A stretch of 64,000 nucleotides of DNA. Origin: Micromonospora arborensis. Its GTDB lineage: Bacteria > Actinomycetota > Actinomycetes > Mycobacteriales > Micromonosporaceae. Positions 1-8,249 of this stretch are shown piece by piece. The notes under the pieces are model-generated. The model did not search any database, was not told the origin of the DNA, and was given only the letters and a program-made list of their open reading frames with translations. How positions within the stretch are numbered: position 1 is the first letter of the stretch; each line of letters starts with the position of its first letter. The stretch lies in contig NZ_PYBV01000013.1 in assembly GCF_003205615.1 (NCBI RefSeq), forward strand, positions 26,190 to 90,189, read 5' to 3'. Made by a program: the position numbers and the translations under genes.

Positions 1-480
1 AAGGTGTCGGTACTGGTCGGGCACTCCGGGGTGGGCAAGTCGACGCTTGTCAACCGTCTCGTCCCGGACGCCCTGCGCGCGGTCGGCGTGGTCAGCGCGA
101 TCGGCCGGGGTCGGCACACCTCCACCAGCGCGGTGGCGCTGCGGTTGCCACCGGTGCCCGGCGTCGACACCGACCCGGGCTGGATCATCGACACCCCCGG
201 GATCCGCAGCTTCGGGCTGGCACACGTCTCCGCCGACAGCCTGCTGCACGGCTTCCCGGATCTGGTCGAGGGCACCGTCGACTGCCCGCCCAACTGCCAG
301 CACACGGCCGACGAGGCCGCCTGCGGGCTCGACGCCTGGGTGGCTGCCGGCAAGGCCGATCCGCGCCGGCTGGCGTCGTACCGTCGATTGCTCGCCTCCC
401 GCGCCGGCGACGGTGACTCGCGTGGCGAGAGCGACCAGCGCGGGCCCGGCGAGGGTGACCGGCGCGGGCCCGACGAGTGA
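1..480 (+). CDS. rsgA: Ribosome small subunit-dependent GTPase A, C-terminal part (5' truncated by window edge)
   Basis: This is the C-terminal part of the circularly permuted GTPase RsgA, which helps late maturation of the 30S ribosomal subunit. The reading frame is open from base 1, so the start and the N-terminal OB fold lie outside the window. The fragment begins at the P-loop (GHSGVGKST), continues through the G3 motif region (DTPGIRSFG) and ends with the zinc-binding knuckle, visible as the pattern C-P-P-N-C-Q-H followed by a later Cys. The last 25 residues are a charged, Gly/Arg/Asp-rich tail that is not part of the family core. hisN follows after 28 bp on the same strand; in actinobacteria rsgA and hisN commonly sit together downstream of aroA, so they are probably one transcript. 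The identification is firm. Confidence 0.95.
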   Translation, partial: KVSVLVGHSGVGKSTLVNRLVPDALRAVGVVSAIGRGRHTSTSAVALRLPPVPGVDTDPGWIIDTPGIRSFGLAHVSADSLLHGFPDLVEGTVDCPPNCQHTADEAACGLDAWVAAGKADPRRLASYRRLLASRAGDGDSRGESDQRGPGEGDRRGPDE

Positions 481-508
481 GCCGACGGGCGTCGGCTAGG
501 TTGCCGGC

Positions 509-1327
509 ATGACCGGGTACGCCGACGACCTCGCCCTCGCCCACCTGCTCGCCGACCGAGCCGACGCCATCGCCACGTCCCGGTTCCGCGCGCTCGACCT
601 GCGGGTCGAGGCGAAGCCCGACCTGACCCCGGTCTCCGACGCGGACACCGCCGTGGAGCGGGAGATCCGCGCCCTGCTGGCCGAGCACCGGCCCGCCGAC
701 GGGCTGCTCGGGGAGGAGTACGGGGCGCAGCCGGCCAGCGACCCGGACGGCCGTCGTTGGATCATCGACCCGATCGACGGCACCAAGAACTTCGTCCGTG
801 GAGTGCCGGTGTGGGCCACCCTGATCGCGCTCTACGACGGCGACCGGCCGGCGGTCGGCGTGGTGTCCGCACCGGCGCTGGGCCGGCGCTGGTGGGCGAG
901 CGCGGGCGCGGGCGCGTACGCCGGGCCGGGCCCTGCCGACGGCGAGCGGATCGGGGTGTCCGCCGTGCAGCGGATCGCGGACGCCAGCTTCTGCTACTCG
1001 TCCCTGGAGGGGTGGGAGCAGGCCGGTCGGCTCGACGCGATGCTCGACCTGATACGCGCCAGTTGGCGCAGCCGGGCGTACGGCGACTTCTACGGTTACA
1101 TGCTGCTGGCCGAGGGCGCACTGGACGTGATGGTCGAGCCGGAGTTGTCCCTGTGGGACGTGGCGGCGCTGGTGCCGATCGTCACCGAGGCGGGTGGCAC
1201 GATCACGGATCTGTCCGGTCGACCGGCCCCGGCCGGGGCCCCTGGCACCGACAGCAGCGTGGTGGCCACCAACGGTGTTCTGCACGCCGACATCCTCACG
1301 CGGCTCGATCCTCCAGCCGAGCGCTGA
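509..1327 (+). CDS. hisN: Histidinol-phosphatase (inositol monophosphatase family)
   Basis: This is a 272-residue magnesium-dependent phosphatase of the IMPase fold, read as HisN, which dephosphorylates histidinol phosphate in histidine synthesis. The metal-binding signatures are all visible: GEE near residue 70, the DPIDGT motif near residue 88, and a WD pair near residue 215 (LSLWDVAAL). Length is normal for the family. The ATG at 509 is 28 bp after rsgA, and the two are probably co-transcribed. Inositol monophosphatases share the same motifs, so assignment to HisN rather than SuhB rests on the N-terminal style (ADDLALAHLLADRAD) and on the rsgA neighbourhood. Confidence 0.9.
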   Translation: MTGYADDLALAHLLADRADAIATSRFRALDLRVEAKPDLTPVSDADTAVEREIRALLAEHRPADGLLGEEYGAQPASDPDGRRWIIDPIDGTKNFVRGVPVWATLIALYDGDRPAVGVVSAPALGRRWWASAGAGAYAGPGPADGERIGVSAVQRIADASFCYSSLEGWEQAGRLDAMLDLIRASWRSRAYGDFYGYMLLAEGALDVMVEPELSLWDVAALVPIVTEAGGTITDLSGRPAPAGAPGTDSSVVATNGVLHADILTRLDPPAER

Positions 1328-1353
1328 CCGTCGGCAACCTCTATCCTCGCCAG

Positions 1354-2241
1354 GTGGTCTCCTCCGGCTGGTGCTTCCTCGCGGCGATGATCGTCGCGTA
1401 CGGCTTCGCCAACCTTCTCCAGTCGGTGGCCGCGGCCCGCACCACGGTCCACCACACCTTCGATCCGGGCCTGCTGCTGCGCCTTGCCGGGCACCGGACG
1501 TACCTGGTCGGCCTGGGCTGCCAGATCGGCGGTTTCGTGCTCGCCTTCCTGGCCCGCCGGGACCTGCCGCTGTTCCTGGTGCAGGCGAGCGTCGCGGCCG
1601 GGCTCGGGGTGACCGCCATCCTCGGCGTGCTGGTGCTGAAGTGGCGACTACCGGTGGCGGAGGTGGTGCTGCTGGGCCTGCTCTTCGCCGGGATCACCGC
1701 GCTGGTGCTGTCCGCCCGGCCGGCCCCGTCGAAGCAGCTCGGCACCGCCGGCGCGATCGCCCTGCTGGTGGCACTCGGCGTCATCGCGGTGCTCGGTGTC
1801 TTCGCCGTCCGGCTGCGCGGGGCACCCGGTTCGGTGGCCCTCGGCTCGCTGGCCGGGTTGGCGTTCAGCTCGGCGGCGGTCGCCGCCCGGCCCCTGGCGT
1901 CCGCGTCGTCCGCCGAGGCGTTCCTCTCCCACCCGCTGTTCTACCTGCTGATCGCCCACTCGATCGTCGGTCAACTGCTGCTCGGTCTGGCCATGCAGCG
2001 TGGCTCGACGACCGCCGCGGTCGCCGCCATGGACGCCGCCGGTGCGGTGCCGGCCGCGATCGTCGGCCTGCTGCTGCTCAACGACAAGATCTGGCCGGGG
2101 CGGGAGTGGCTGGCGGCGGCCGGTTTCCTGGTCACCCTGGCGGCGGTGATCGGGCTGACCCGGTACGCCGAGCCGCAGCAGCAACGCTCGGTGGCGCGCC
2201 GCCGCGACCAGGCAATGGTCGCCGTCGGCCGGCCGGGCTGA
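1354..2241 (+). CDS. EamA/DMT-like integral membrane protein
   Basis: This is a 295-residue, strongly hydrophobic protein with about nine to ten predicted membrane segments, resembling drug/metabolite-transporter-type proteins that actinobacteria carry in several copies. No substrate can be assigned. The GTG at 1354 is chosen because the first membrane segment starts a few residues later; an ATG at 1387 would cut into that segment. The gene begins only 27 bp after hisN and may be co-transcribed with it. The C-terminus ends in a basic, Gln/Arg-rich cytoplasmic tail. The second half has the Gly/Ala-rich helices of this superfamily (AAMDAAGAVPAAIVGLLLL). The family call is moderate and the transport role is inferred. 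Confidence 0.72.
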   Translation: MVSSGWCFLAAMIVAYGFANLLQSVAAARTTVHHTFDPGLLLRLAGHRTYLVGLGCQIGGFVLAFLARRDLPLFLVQASVAAGLGVTAILGVLVLKWRLPVAEVVLLGLLFAGITALVLSARPAPSKQLGTAGAIALLVALGVIAVLGVFAVRLRGAPGSVALGSLAGLAFSSAAVAARPLASASSAEAFLSHPLFYLLIAHSIVGQLLLGLAMQRGSTTAAVAAMDAAGAVPAAIVGLLLLNDKIWPGREWLAAAGFLVTLAAVIGLTRYAEPQQQRSVARRRDQAMVAVGRPG

Positions 2242-2293
2242 CGGTCCGGGCCGCCCGGCGGACAACACCGTCGCACTGCCCTCCTTCGGCTAC

Positions 2294-2364
2294 GCGATCT
2301 TGCACTTTCTGCCCCAACCTAAGGGGCATGTCACGCAAAACGGCGACCGAAACTGCAAGATCGC
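2294..2364. repeat. GATC-ended intergenic hairpin element, copy 1
   Basis: A long inverted repeat lies between the membrane protein gene and the convergent glycosyltransferase. Outer arms 2294-2309 and 2349-2364 pair over 16 positions with one mismatch, and each arm carries GCGATCTTGCA or its complement. A second small hairpin, TGCCCC-N7-GGGGCA (2310-2328), sits inside the loop. The left arm matches the element at 8822 in 17 of 18 bases, so this is a dispersed repeat and not a chance hairpin. It could also end transcription from both sides. Confidence 0.75.
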
Positions 2365-2378
2365 CCGGGCTGACCCCA

Positions 2379-3578
2379 CTACGCCTCGACGGGCTTGCGG
2401 CGACTCACCACCCGTTCGTAGAGGCGCTCCAACGCGCCGGCGGTGCGCTCCCACGTGTAGCTGCTGCGCACCCGGTCCACCGCGGCGTGCCCGTACGCGA
2501 AACGACCGGCGTTGTCGGCGAGCAGCCGGCGCAGCGAGACTCCGAGCGCCCGCACGTCGCCGGGGGGCACCAGCCGGCCGGTGACCTCGTCGACGACGGC
2601 GTCCGCCAGGCCGCCCATCGCGTAGCCGATCACCGGCACGCCGCAGGCCATCGCCTCCAGCGAGACCCGCCCGGCGGAGGAGTAGTGCGGGGTGCAGGCG
2701 ACCACGTCCGCCGACCGGTACCAGGTGGCCATCTGGTCGTGCGGCACCGCGCCGACGAGCCGCACCTGGTCGACGACGCCGATCTGCTCGGCCAACTCGC
2801 GCAGCCGTCGCGCCTCCGCGTGGTTGACCAACTGGTCGGCCGGCGGTCCACCGGCGATCACCAGCTCGGCGTCACCGACCAGACGCATCGCCCGGATCAG
2901 GTCCTCCTGACCGTGGCCCGCGGCGAGTGACCCCACCGAGAGGATGCGGGACCGTTGTTCGCGCGGTGCGGCCTCGCCGTCGGGCTGGAACTGCTCGATG
3001 TCCACCCCGGCCGGCACCAAGGCGACCGAGCTGCGTTGCAGACCCATCCGGGTGAGCTCGTCGACCTCGTCGTTCGACTGGGCCACGGCGATGTCCACCG
3101 CCCGGGTCAGCGCACGTTCCAGCGTGATCCGCTCCCCCGGCCCGTCGTAGTGGCCGCCCAGGTGACGCAGCTGCTCGATGCCGAGCGAGTGGAAGGTCTG
3201 CACCACCGGAATGTCGGTCTCCCGAACGGCGTGTGCGGCGGCCAGGCCACCGACCCAGTAGTGCCCGTGCACCACCTCGGGTCGCCAGGCACCCGACCAC
3301 TCGTCGGCCAACCAGCGGCCGACCTCCGTCACGTACGGAATCAGCTCGGCGGTGGGTAGCGGGGTGGGCGGGCCGGCGGGCACCTGGTGCACCTGGTAGC
3401 CGTCGATGTTCATCGTCGCCGGCAGCGTCGGGTCGTCCCGGCGGTCGTAGAGGCGGACGTCATGGCCCCGCTCGGCCAACTCGGTGGCGACCCGCGCAAT
3501 GTGCTGTCGGGTACCGACCGGCGGGCCGTCGGCGTGGCGATAGGAACTGGCGTGCGCGCAGACGAGGCCGACGCGCAT
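2379..3578 (-). CDS. Glycosyltransferase family 4 (GT-B fold)
   Basis: This 399-residue GT-B glycosyltransferase has a family 1/4 C-terminal domain. The N-terminal half opens with the Rossmann-like strand RVGLVCAHAS, and a HGHYW segment in the middle is typical of GT4 enzymes. The donor-binding C-terminal half contains the E-x7-E signature region (SLEAMACGVPVIGYAMGG). It should transfer a sugar from a nucleotide donor; acceptor and product cannot be read from sequence, although glycogen, phosphatidyl-inositol mannoside or mycothiol-type substrates are all known in this family. The ATG at 3578 has a good ribosome binding site, GGGAGGTG, a few bases upstream on the bottom strand. The gene stands alone and is divergent from the SDR gene. 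Confidence 0.88.
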   Translation of the reverse strand: MRVGLVCAHASSYRHADGPPVGTRQHIARVATELAERGHDVRLYDRRDDPTLPATMNIDGYQVHQVPAGPPTPLPTAELIPYVTEVGRWLADEWSGAWRPEVVHGHYWVGGLAAAHAVRETDIPVVQTFHSLGIEQLRHLGGHYDGPGERITLERALTRAVDIAVAQSNDEVDELTRMGLQRSSVALVPAGVDIEQFQPDGEAAPREQRSRILSVGSLAAGHGQEDLIRAMRLVGDAELVIAGGPPADQLVNHAEARRLRELAEQIGVVDQVRLVGAVPHDQMATWYRSADVVACTPHYSSAGRVSLEAMACGVPVIGYAMGGLADAVVDEVTGRLVPPGDVRALGVSLRRLLADNAGRFAYGHAAVDRVRSSYTWERTAGALERLYERVVSRRKPVEA

Positions 3579-3802
3579 GGGTCACCTCCCTGCGATCTTT
3601 CCTCGGCGGTGGTCCTCCCGTTCAGAGCGTCCCATTAACCTCGGGACCCGGAGTCGAAACCTGGCAGATCGGGAACAGTCCCCGCAGGTGCCACCGAAGC
3701 TTGCGCCACGGCAATCACAACAGCCACAATTCCTGCCGCTTCCACGGTGATCAACAAACGGTCCCTGGTATGACCAGGCCCGCGCGGGGGTACCGATCAG
3801 GA

Positions 3803-4804
3803 ATGCCGCTCACCCGCAGCCTCGACGATTCGACCGTGGTGATCACCGGCGCGTCCAGCGGGATCGGCACGGCCACCGCGTACGCGTTGGCCCGTCGCGG
3901 TGCCGCCGTCGTGCTTGCCGCCCGCAGCGAGCCGGCCCTACGACAGGTTGCCCAGCGCTGTCGGGAGTTGGGCGGCCGGGCACTTGTCGTGCCGACCGAC
4001 GTGACCGACCTGGAGTCGGTACAACGGCTGGCCGATCGGGCGGCGGCCGAGTTCGGGCGGATCGACGCCTGGGTGAACAACGCCGCGGTGAGCGCGGTGG
4101 GTCTGTTCGACGAGATTCCGGTCGCCGAGTTCCGCCGGGTACTGGAGGTCAACCTGCTCGGGGCGGTGCACGGCATCAAGGCGGCACTGCCGTACCTCAG
4201 CGCGGCCGGCGGCGGGGTGCTGGTCAACAACGCCTCGGTGCTGGCCGAGATTGCCATGCCGTACCAGTCGGCGTACAACGCCACCAAGCACGGCATCCGA
4301 GGGCTGGCCGACACGGTCCGGCAGGAGCTGCGGGTGACCGGTCGCGGTCAGATCTCCGTCTGCACCGTGCTGCCCGCCACCATCGACACCCCGTTCTTCC
4401 GGCACGCGGGAAACTACAGCGGACGGGAGCTGGTGCCACCGCCCCCGATCTACCCGCCGGAGGTGGTCGCCGAGACCATCGTCCGGTTGCTGCGCCGGCC
4501 CCGCCGCGAGGCGTACGCCGGTGGCGCGGCCCGGCTGTTCGGCCTGCAGTGGCGGGTGGCGCCCGCGCTGGTGGAGCGCACCCTCGGCTGGTACGCCCAC
4601 CGCACCCAGTTCGGTCCGGGTGCCCGGGTGGACAGCAGCGGCAACGTTTTCCACGCCGACGCCCAGGCCCAGCGCGACGGCGGCTGGCACGGCCGACGGC
4701 GTCAGTTGGTGCGGATGACGGCCGCGTTCGGCCTCGCCGCCGCCGGCACCGCGGTCGGCACGATGGCGGCGATCAACCGCCGGTCCCGGTTGGCTGGCCG
4801 ATGA
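3803..4804 (+). CDS. Short-chain dehydrogenase/reductase with C-terminal extension
   Basis: This is a 333-residue SDR oxidoreductase. The cofactor motif is TGASSGIG near residue 15, the structural motif NNA is at about residue 92, and the catalytic Ser is followed by Y-N-A-T-K (YxxxK). An Asp in the position PTDVTD favours NADP(H) or NAD(H) use but does not decide it. After the catalytic core of about 235 residues, a further 95 residues carry a hydrophobic segment near the C-terminus (AAFGLAAAGTAVGTMAA), suggesting membrane association; this architecture is frequent in actinobacterial SDRs annotated as lipid or sterol-type dehydrogenases. An in-frame ATG at 3770 is an alternative start. Substrate unknown. 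Confidence 0.88.
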   Translation: MPLTRSLDDSTVVITGASSGIGTATAYALARRGAAVVLAARSEPALRQVAQRCRELGGRALVVPTDVTDLESVQRLADRAAAEFGRIDAWVNNAAVSAVGLFDEIPVAEFRRVLEVNLLGAVHGIKAALPYLSAAGGGVLVNNASVLAEIAMPYQSAYNATKHGIRGLADTVRQELRVTGRGQISVCTVLPATIDTPFFRHAGNYSGRELVPPPPIYPPEVVAETIVRLLRRPRREAYAGGAARLFGLQWRVAPALVERTLGWYAHRTQFGPGARVDSSGNVFHADAQAQRDGGWHGRRRQLVRMTAAFGLAAAGTAVGTMAAINRRSRLAGR

Positions 4805-4860
4805 CCGGCATCGGGCGTCCGAATGCGCGAACTGTCACCGACGCGCACAATGGGGCGATC

Positions 4861-5625
4861 ATGTCGAGCTGCCTCGTGGACATCGATGATTCGTCGGTGG
4901 TGGTCCGGCTGTCCGGGGTGCTCGACGCCGCCGGAGCCGAGGCGGTACGCGGCGCGCTGCTGGCCCGACTCTGCGACCGGCCAGGCCCGGTGGTGGCCGA
5001 CGTGACCGGACTGCGGATCGTCGACCCGACGGGGTGGGGTGTCTTCGCCGAGGTTCGCCGGGAGGTCGCCGACTGGCCCGCCGCGGATCTGCTGCTGTAT
5101 GACCCGACGATGGACGGGCCCGACGACGCGGACGCGCCGCTGGCCGGTGTGCCGGCCTGGCCGGCCATGGTGGCCGGTGTGCCGGCCTGGCCGGCTCTGG
5201 ACGGCGCGCTGGCCGCTGCGGCGCCGCTGGCGGCGGTGCTCACCGCCGAACTGGCCCCGACGGTGGGAGCGGCCCGGGAGGCCCGCGAGCTGGTCGCCGC
5301 CGGTTGCGAACGCTGGGGTATGCCGACGCTCATCGACCCGGCCTGCATCGCGATCACCGAGATGGTCAACAACGTGGTGGCGCACGCCCGAACTCCGATG
5401 ACGGTGCGGCTGGCTCCCCAGGACAGCGCCCTGCACCTGGCGGTCCGCGATCGCTCCACGCGTCGGCCGACGTTCGCCGGGCTGTCCCCGCCGAACCGGA
5501 TCGGTGGCCGAGGGCTGCTGCTGATCGACACGGTGGCCCGTCGCTGGGGCAGCAGCGCCGTACCGGACGGCAAGGTCGTCTGGTGCGTGCTGCACCCGGA
5601 CGACGAGGCCGCGGGCTCCGAGTGA
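4861..5625 (+). CDS. STAS domain-HATPase fusion regulator (anti-sigma antagonist plus kinase-like domain)
   Basis: This is a 254-residue fusion of two modules that are usually separate proteins. Residues 1-85 form a STAS (anti-sigma antagonist) domain, with D-P-T-G at 55-58; the Thr sits where SpoIIAA-type proteins have the phosphorylated Ser. Residues about 135-245 form a HATPase_c of the RsbW/SpoIIAB kind, with the N-box ITEMVNNVVAH and the G2-type loop GGRGLLLI. The linker contains a perfect tandem duplication encoding AGVPAWPA twice (about 5143-5197). Such proteins belong to sigma-factor partner-switching networks. No sigma factor is adjacent. An in-frame ATG at 4801 overlapping the SDR stop would add 20 residues; 4861 is preferred because the STAS fold starts there. 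Confidence 0.8.
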   Translation: MSSCLVDIDDSSVVVRLSGVLDAAGAEAVRGALLARLCDRPGPVVADVTGLRIVDPTGWGVFAEVRREVADWPAADLLLYDPTMDGPDDADAPLAGVPAWPAMVAGVPAWPALDGALAAAAPLAAVLTAELAPTVGAAREARELVAAGCERWGMPTLIDPACIAITEMVNNVVAHARTPMTVRLAPQDSALHLAVRDRSTRRPTFAGLSPPNRIGGRGLLLIDTVARRWGSSAVPDGKVVWCVLHPDDEAAGSE

Positions 5626-5714
5626 CGGGGATTTTCACCTCCGGTGCCGGTTTCGCCGGGGCATGGCCGGCGGTGCTCCGGTTATGGCGGCAGGGCAGCG
5701 GGTAGTGATCAGAC

Positions 5715-6287
5715 ATGCGCGACAACGAGTACCCGACCCCCGTGTCCGACACCGAGGCGCAAGGGCTTCCCGACACCGCCGATGACGACTCGACCGCCAA
5801 CGACGACGTGCTCACCGGGCGCGAGGCGGACGGCCCGGACCCGGCCCAACTGCCCGGCGACCGGACGCCGGTGGCGGTGGACCGGTTCGGTACGACCGCC
5901 GAGGAACAGCTCGACGGTGAGTCGTTGGACTACAAGCTCGACCGGGAGGTCTACGAGCGACCGGCGGACGACCCGCTGGCCGGGACGATCGACCCGAAGA
6001 TCGCCTTCGAGGCCGACAACCTGGAAGCCGCGGCAGAGGCCCAGCTGGACGCCGACGTGATCGACCCGGGGCCCACCTCGGACCCGAACTCGCCGGTCTC
6101 CCTCTACGACCATGGCCAGCTCGGCACGGTGGCCGACGCCACGGTGGGCCGGCTGGTGGAACCGGACGAGGGGTCGCACACCGACCAGGAGACCGACTCG
6201 GTGGCGTACGACGCCGGTTCCGCTGGCGGCGGGGCGACCGCCGAGGAGTTGGCCATCCACGAGACGGAGCCGCCGCGCTCGGTCTGA
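5715..6287 (+). CDS. DUF5709 domain protein
   Basis: This is a 190-residue, very acidic protein without membrane segments or a signal peptide. The central stretch (DGESLDYKLDREVYE, then DPLAGTIDPKI) is recognised as the DUF5709 type found widely in actinobacteria. Its function is unknown; such small acidic proteins are often abundant or stress-induced, but nothing in this sequence proves that. It converges with the response regulator gene, and its stop codon lies inside a 25-bp direct repeat. Confidence 0.75.
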   Translation: MRDNEYPTPVSDTEAQGLPDTADDDSTANDDVLTGREADGPDPAQLPGDRTPVAVDRFGTTAEEQLDGESLDYKLDREVYERPADDPLAGTIDPKIAFEADNLEAAAEAQLDADVIDPGPTSDPNSPVSLYDHGQLGTVADATVGRLVEPDEGSHTDQETDSVAYDAGSAGGGATAEELAIHETEPPRSV

Positions 6288-6329
6288 CCCGGGTCAGTCG
6301 CTCAGCTCGGTCTGACCCGGGTCAGTCGC
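6277..6329. repeat. 25-bp direct repeat spanning both convergent stop codons
   Basis: Two identical 25-bp units occupy 6277-6301 and 6305-6329. Each contains the palindrome TGACCCGGGTCA. The first copy supplies the stop codon of the DUF5709 gene on the top strand, and the second supplies the stop codon of the response regulator on the bottom strand. The pattern suggests a local tandem duplication at the junction of two convergent genes. Confidence 0.8.
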
Positions 6330-6993
6330 CCAGGCCGCGTTCGATGGCGTACCGGGTCAGCTCGACGCGGTTGTGCAGTTGCAGTTTGCCCAGGGTGTTC
6401 TGCACGTGGTTCTGCACGGTGCGGTGCGACAGCCCGAGCCGCTGCGCGATCTGCTTGTAGGACACGCCCTTCGCCACCAGCCGCAGCACCTCCGTCTCCC
6501 GGTCGGTGAGCTGGGGCGTCACGGGCCCCGCGCTGCCGGCCGGGTCGGTCCCCTGTCCCGGTCCGGCGGCCAGCCGGCGGTACTCGCCGAGGACGAGCCC
6601 GGCCAGGCCGGGGGTGAAGACCGCCTCGCCGGCTGCGGTGCGGCGGACCGCATCGAGGAACTCGGCGGGGGCGGTCGACTTCATCAGGTAGCCGGTGGCC
6701 CCCGCCTTGACCGCGTCCAGCACACTCTGCTGTTCGCCGCTGGCGCTGAGCATCAGCACCCGCACGTCGGGCAGCGCCGCGCGCAGCCCGAGGATCACCT
6801 CGACGCCAGAAACGTCCGGTAACTGCAGGTCGAGGACGACCACGTCGGGCCGGGCTGCGGCGGCGATCCGGATGGCCTGTCGCCCCTCCCCGCTGGTCGC
6901 CACCACCAGGAAACCGGCCTCGGTCAGGTCCCGGGCCACACCCTCGCGCCACATCGGATGGTCGTCGACCACCATCACCCGGGTCGGGTTCAC
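6322..6993 (-). CDS. NarL/FixJ-family response regulator
   Basis: This is a 223-residue response regulator. The receiver domain (residues 1-120) has the acidic pair DD near residue 10, the phospho-acceptor Asp in VVVLDLQLPDVSG, and the conserved Lys in GYLMKS. The C-terminal LuxR-type helix-turn-helix (LTDRETEVLRLVAKG ... SYKQIAQRLGLSHRTVQNHV) binds DNA. It starts with a GTG that overlaps the stop of the sensor kinase gene by four bases (GTGA), so the pair is translationally coupled. Target genes are unknown. The last codons fall in the 25-bp direct repeat. Confidence 0.95.
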   Translation of the reverse strand: MNPTRVMVVDDHPMWREGVARDLTEAGFLVVATSGEGRQAIRIAAAARPDVVVLDLQLPDVSGVEVILGLRAALPDVRVLMLSASGEQQSVLDAVKAGATGYLMKSTAPAEFLDAVRRTAAGEAVFTPGLAGLVLGEYRRLAAGPGQGTDPAGSAGPVTPQLTDRETEVLRLVAKGVSYKQIAQRLGLSHRTVQNHVQNTLGKLQLHNRVELTRYAIERGLGD

Positions 6994-8129
6994 CGCCGCG
7001 TCCTCGGCACGGTCAGCTCGATCTCGGTGCCGGCCTCGGGGGCGGACACGATGCGAACCGTCCCGCCCAGCTCGGCCACCCGGCCCCGGATCGACTGGGT
7101 CACGCCGAGCCGGCCCTGAGCGGCCGCCTCGGCCAGCCGGCCGTCCGGAATACCCGGCCCCTCGTCGCGGATCGACACGGTCACCGTCGCCCCCTCGTCC
7201 TCGATCAGCACCCAGGCCCGCCCGCCGGCGTGCCGCCCCACGTTGTCGAGCGCCGCGCCGGTCGCGGCGGCCAACTCTCCGGCCACCCGTCGAGGCAGCG
7301 GCACCGGGGTGGCCGGGGCGGAGAGCGCCACCGCCGGGGAGGCGTACCGGCCGAGGAGAGTCCGCAGGTCCACTGCGGCGGCCTCGGGGCCGTCCGGGTG
7401 CACGGCGGCGGTCGGGCTGGCGCCGGCGATCAGCGCCCGCAAGGCGACCTCCTGCTCGCCGGCCAGACGGGCCAGCTCGCCGGCCTCGCCGGGCAGGTCA
7501 GCGCCACGACGCTGCACCAGCGCCAGCACCTGGAGCACCGAGTCGTGGATGCCGCGGGCCAGCCGCTCCCGCTCCCGGGTGGCGGCCTCCAGCTCCACCG
7601 CGCGTTGCAGCCGTTCCTCGGCGCTCGCCGCGAGCCGGGCCATGTGCCCGACCACCACTCCGGCGAGCAGCATCAGGATCACCCCGGTGAACGAGGACTG
7701 ACCTATCCGCTCCCGGGTGGTCAGGTCCGCGCCGGCGACCAGCAACGCCGCGATCGTGCCGCGCCGGCGGCCACCCGAGACGGCCCAGGCCAGCACCGGG
7801 CCGGCCATCCAGGCCACCCCCATGGTGGGTACGCCGGTGGCGAGCGCCGCCCGACCGACCACCCACGGGGTGGCCAGCACGACGGCCAGCACCACCCCGA
7901 GGTCGGCCAGCAGCAGCGGCCAGCGCCGCCAGGCCGGTCGGGCGTACCCGATCGCGGTCACGCCGGTCCAGATGATCATCACGAGGAGCAGCGTGCCGAC
8001 GGCGTACGGGTGGGCGTACCGGTCGGAGTCGCGGATCGCGAGCACGCAGACGTACGCCAGGGACGCCAGCCGGAAAACGGTGAGCGCACGCCACAGCGGC
8101 ACCTCGAATCCACCTGGCGGCGACGGCAT
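6990..8129 (-). CDS. MacS-family sensor histidine kinase
   Basis: This is a 379-residue membrane histidine kinase. Residues 1-175 contain five or six hydrophobic segments and no large extracellular loop, which fits an intramembrane-sensing or membrane-stress sensor. The dimerisation/phosphoacceptor helix carries the HisKA_3-type H-box RGIHDSVLQVLALV. The ATPase domain has an N-box (LDNVGRHAGG) and a G1 box (DEGPGIP). This architecture matches kinases annotated as MacS family in actinobacteria. The ATG at 8129 is chosen because it begins the first conserved residues before the first membrane helix; upstream sequence is open but of low-complexity composition. It is the first gene of a two-gene operon with the adjacent response regulator. 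Confidence 0.9.
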   Translation of the reverse strand: MPSPPGGFEVPLWRALTVFRLASLAYVCVLAIRDSDRYAHPYAVGTLLLVMIIWTGVTAIGYARPAWRRWPLLLADLGVVLAVVLATPWVVGRAALATGVPTMGVAWMAGPVLAWAVSGGRRRGTIAALLVAGADLTTRERIGQSSFTGVILMLLAGVVVGHMARLAASAEERLQRAVELEAATRERERLARGIHDSVLQVLALVQRRGADLPGEAGELARLAGEQEVALRALIAGASPTAAVHPDGPEAAAVDLRTLLGRYASPAVALSAPATPVPLPRRVAGELAAATGAALDNVGRHAGGRAWVLIEDEGATVTVSIRDEGPGIPDGRLAEAAAQGRLGVTQSIRGRVAELGGTVRIVSAPEAGTEIELTVPRTRR

Positions 8130-8249
8130 GGCGGTCAGGATGCCACAACCGGGCCAGTGGCACGGCGAGCAGTGAGTGCGGTTCGGGAAACCCTGACGTA
8201 CGGTGGAAAAGCCGCGAAGTACTCCGAGATCCGCCGCCAGGACGGGCCC

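Noticed and set aside
757..2930. Long top-strand frames overlapping hisN and the following membrane protein
   Set aside because: They are out-of-frame readings of high-GC genes. The called frames carry the HisN motifs and the membrane helices; the others give Arg/Pro/Gly-rich text.
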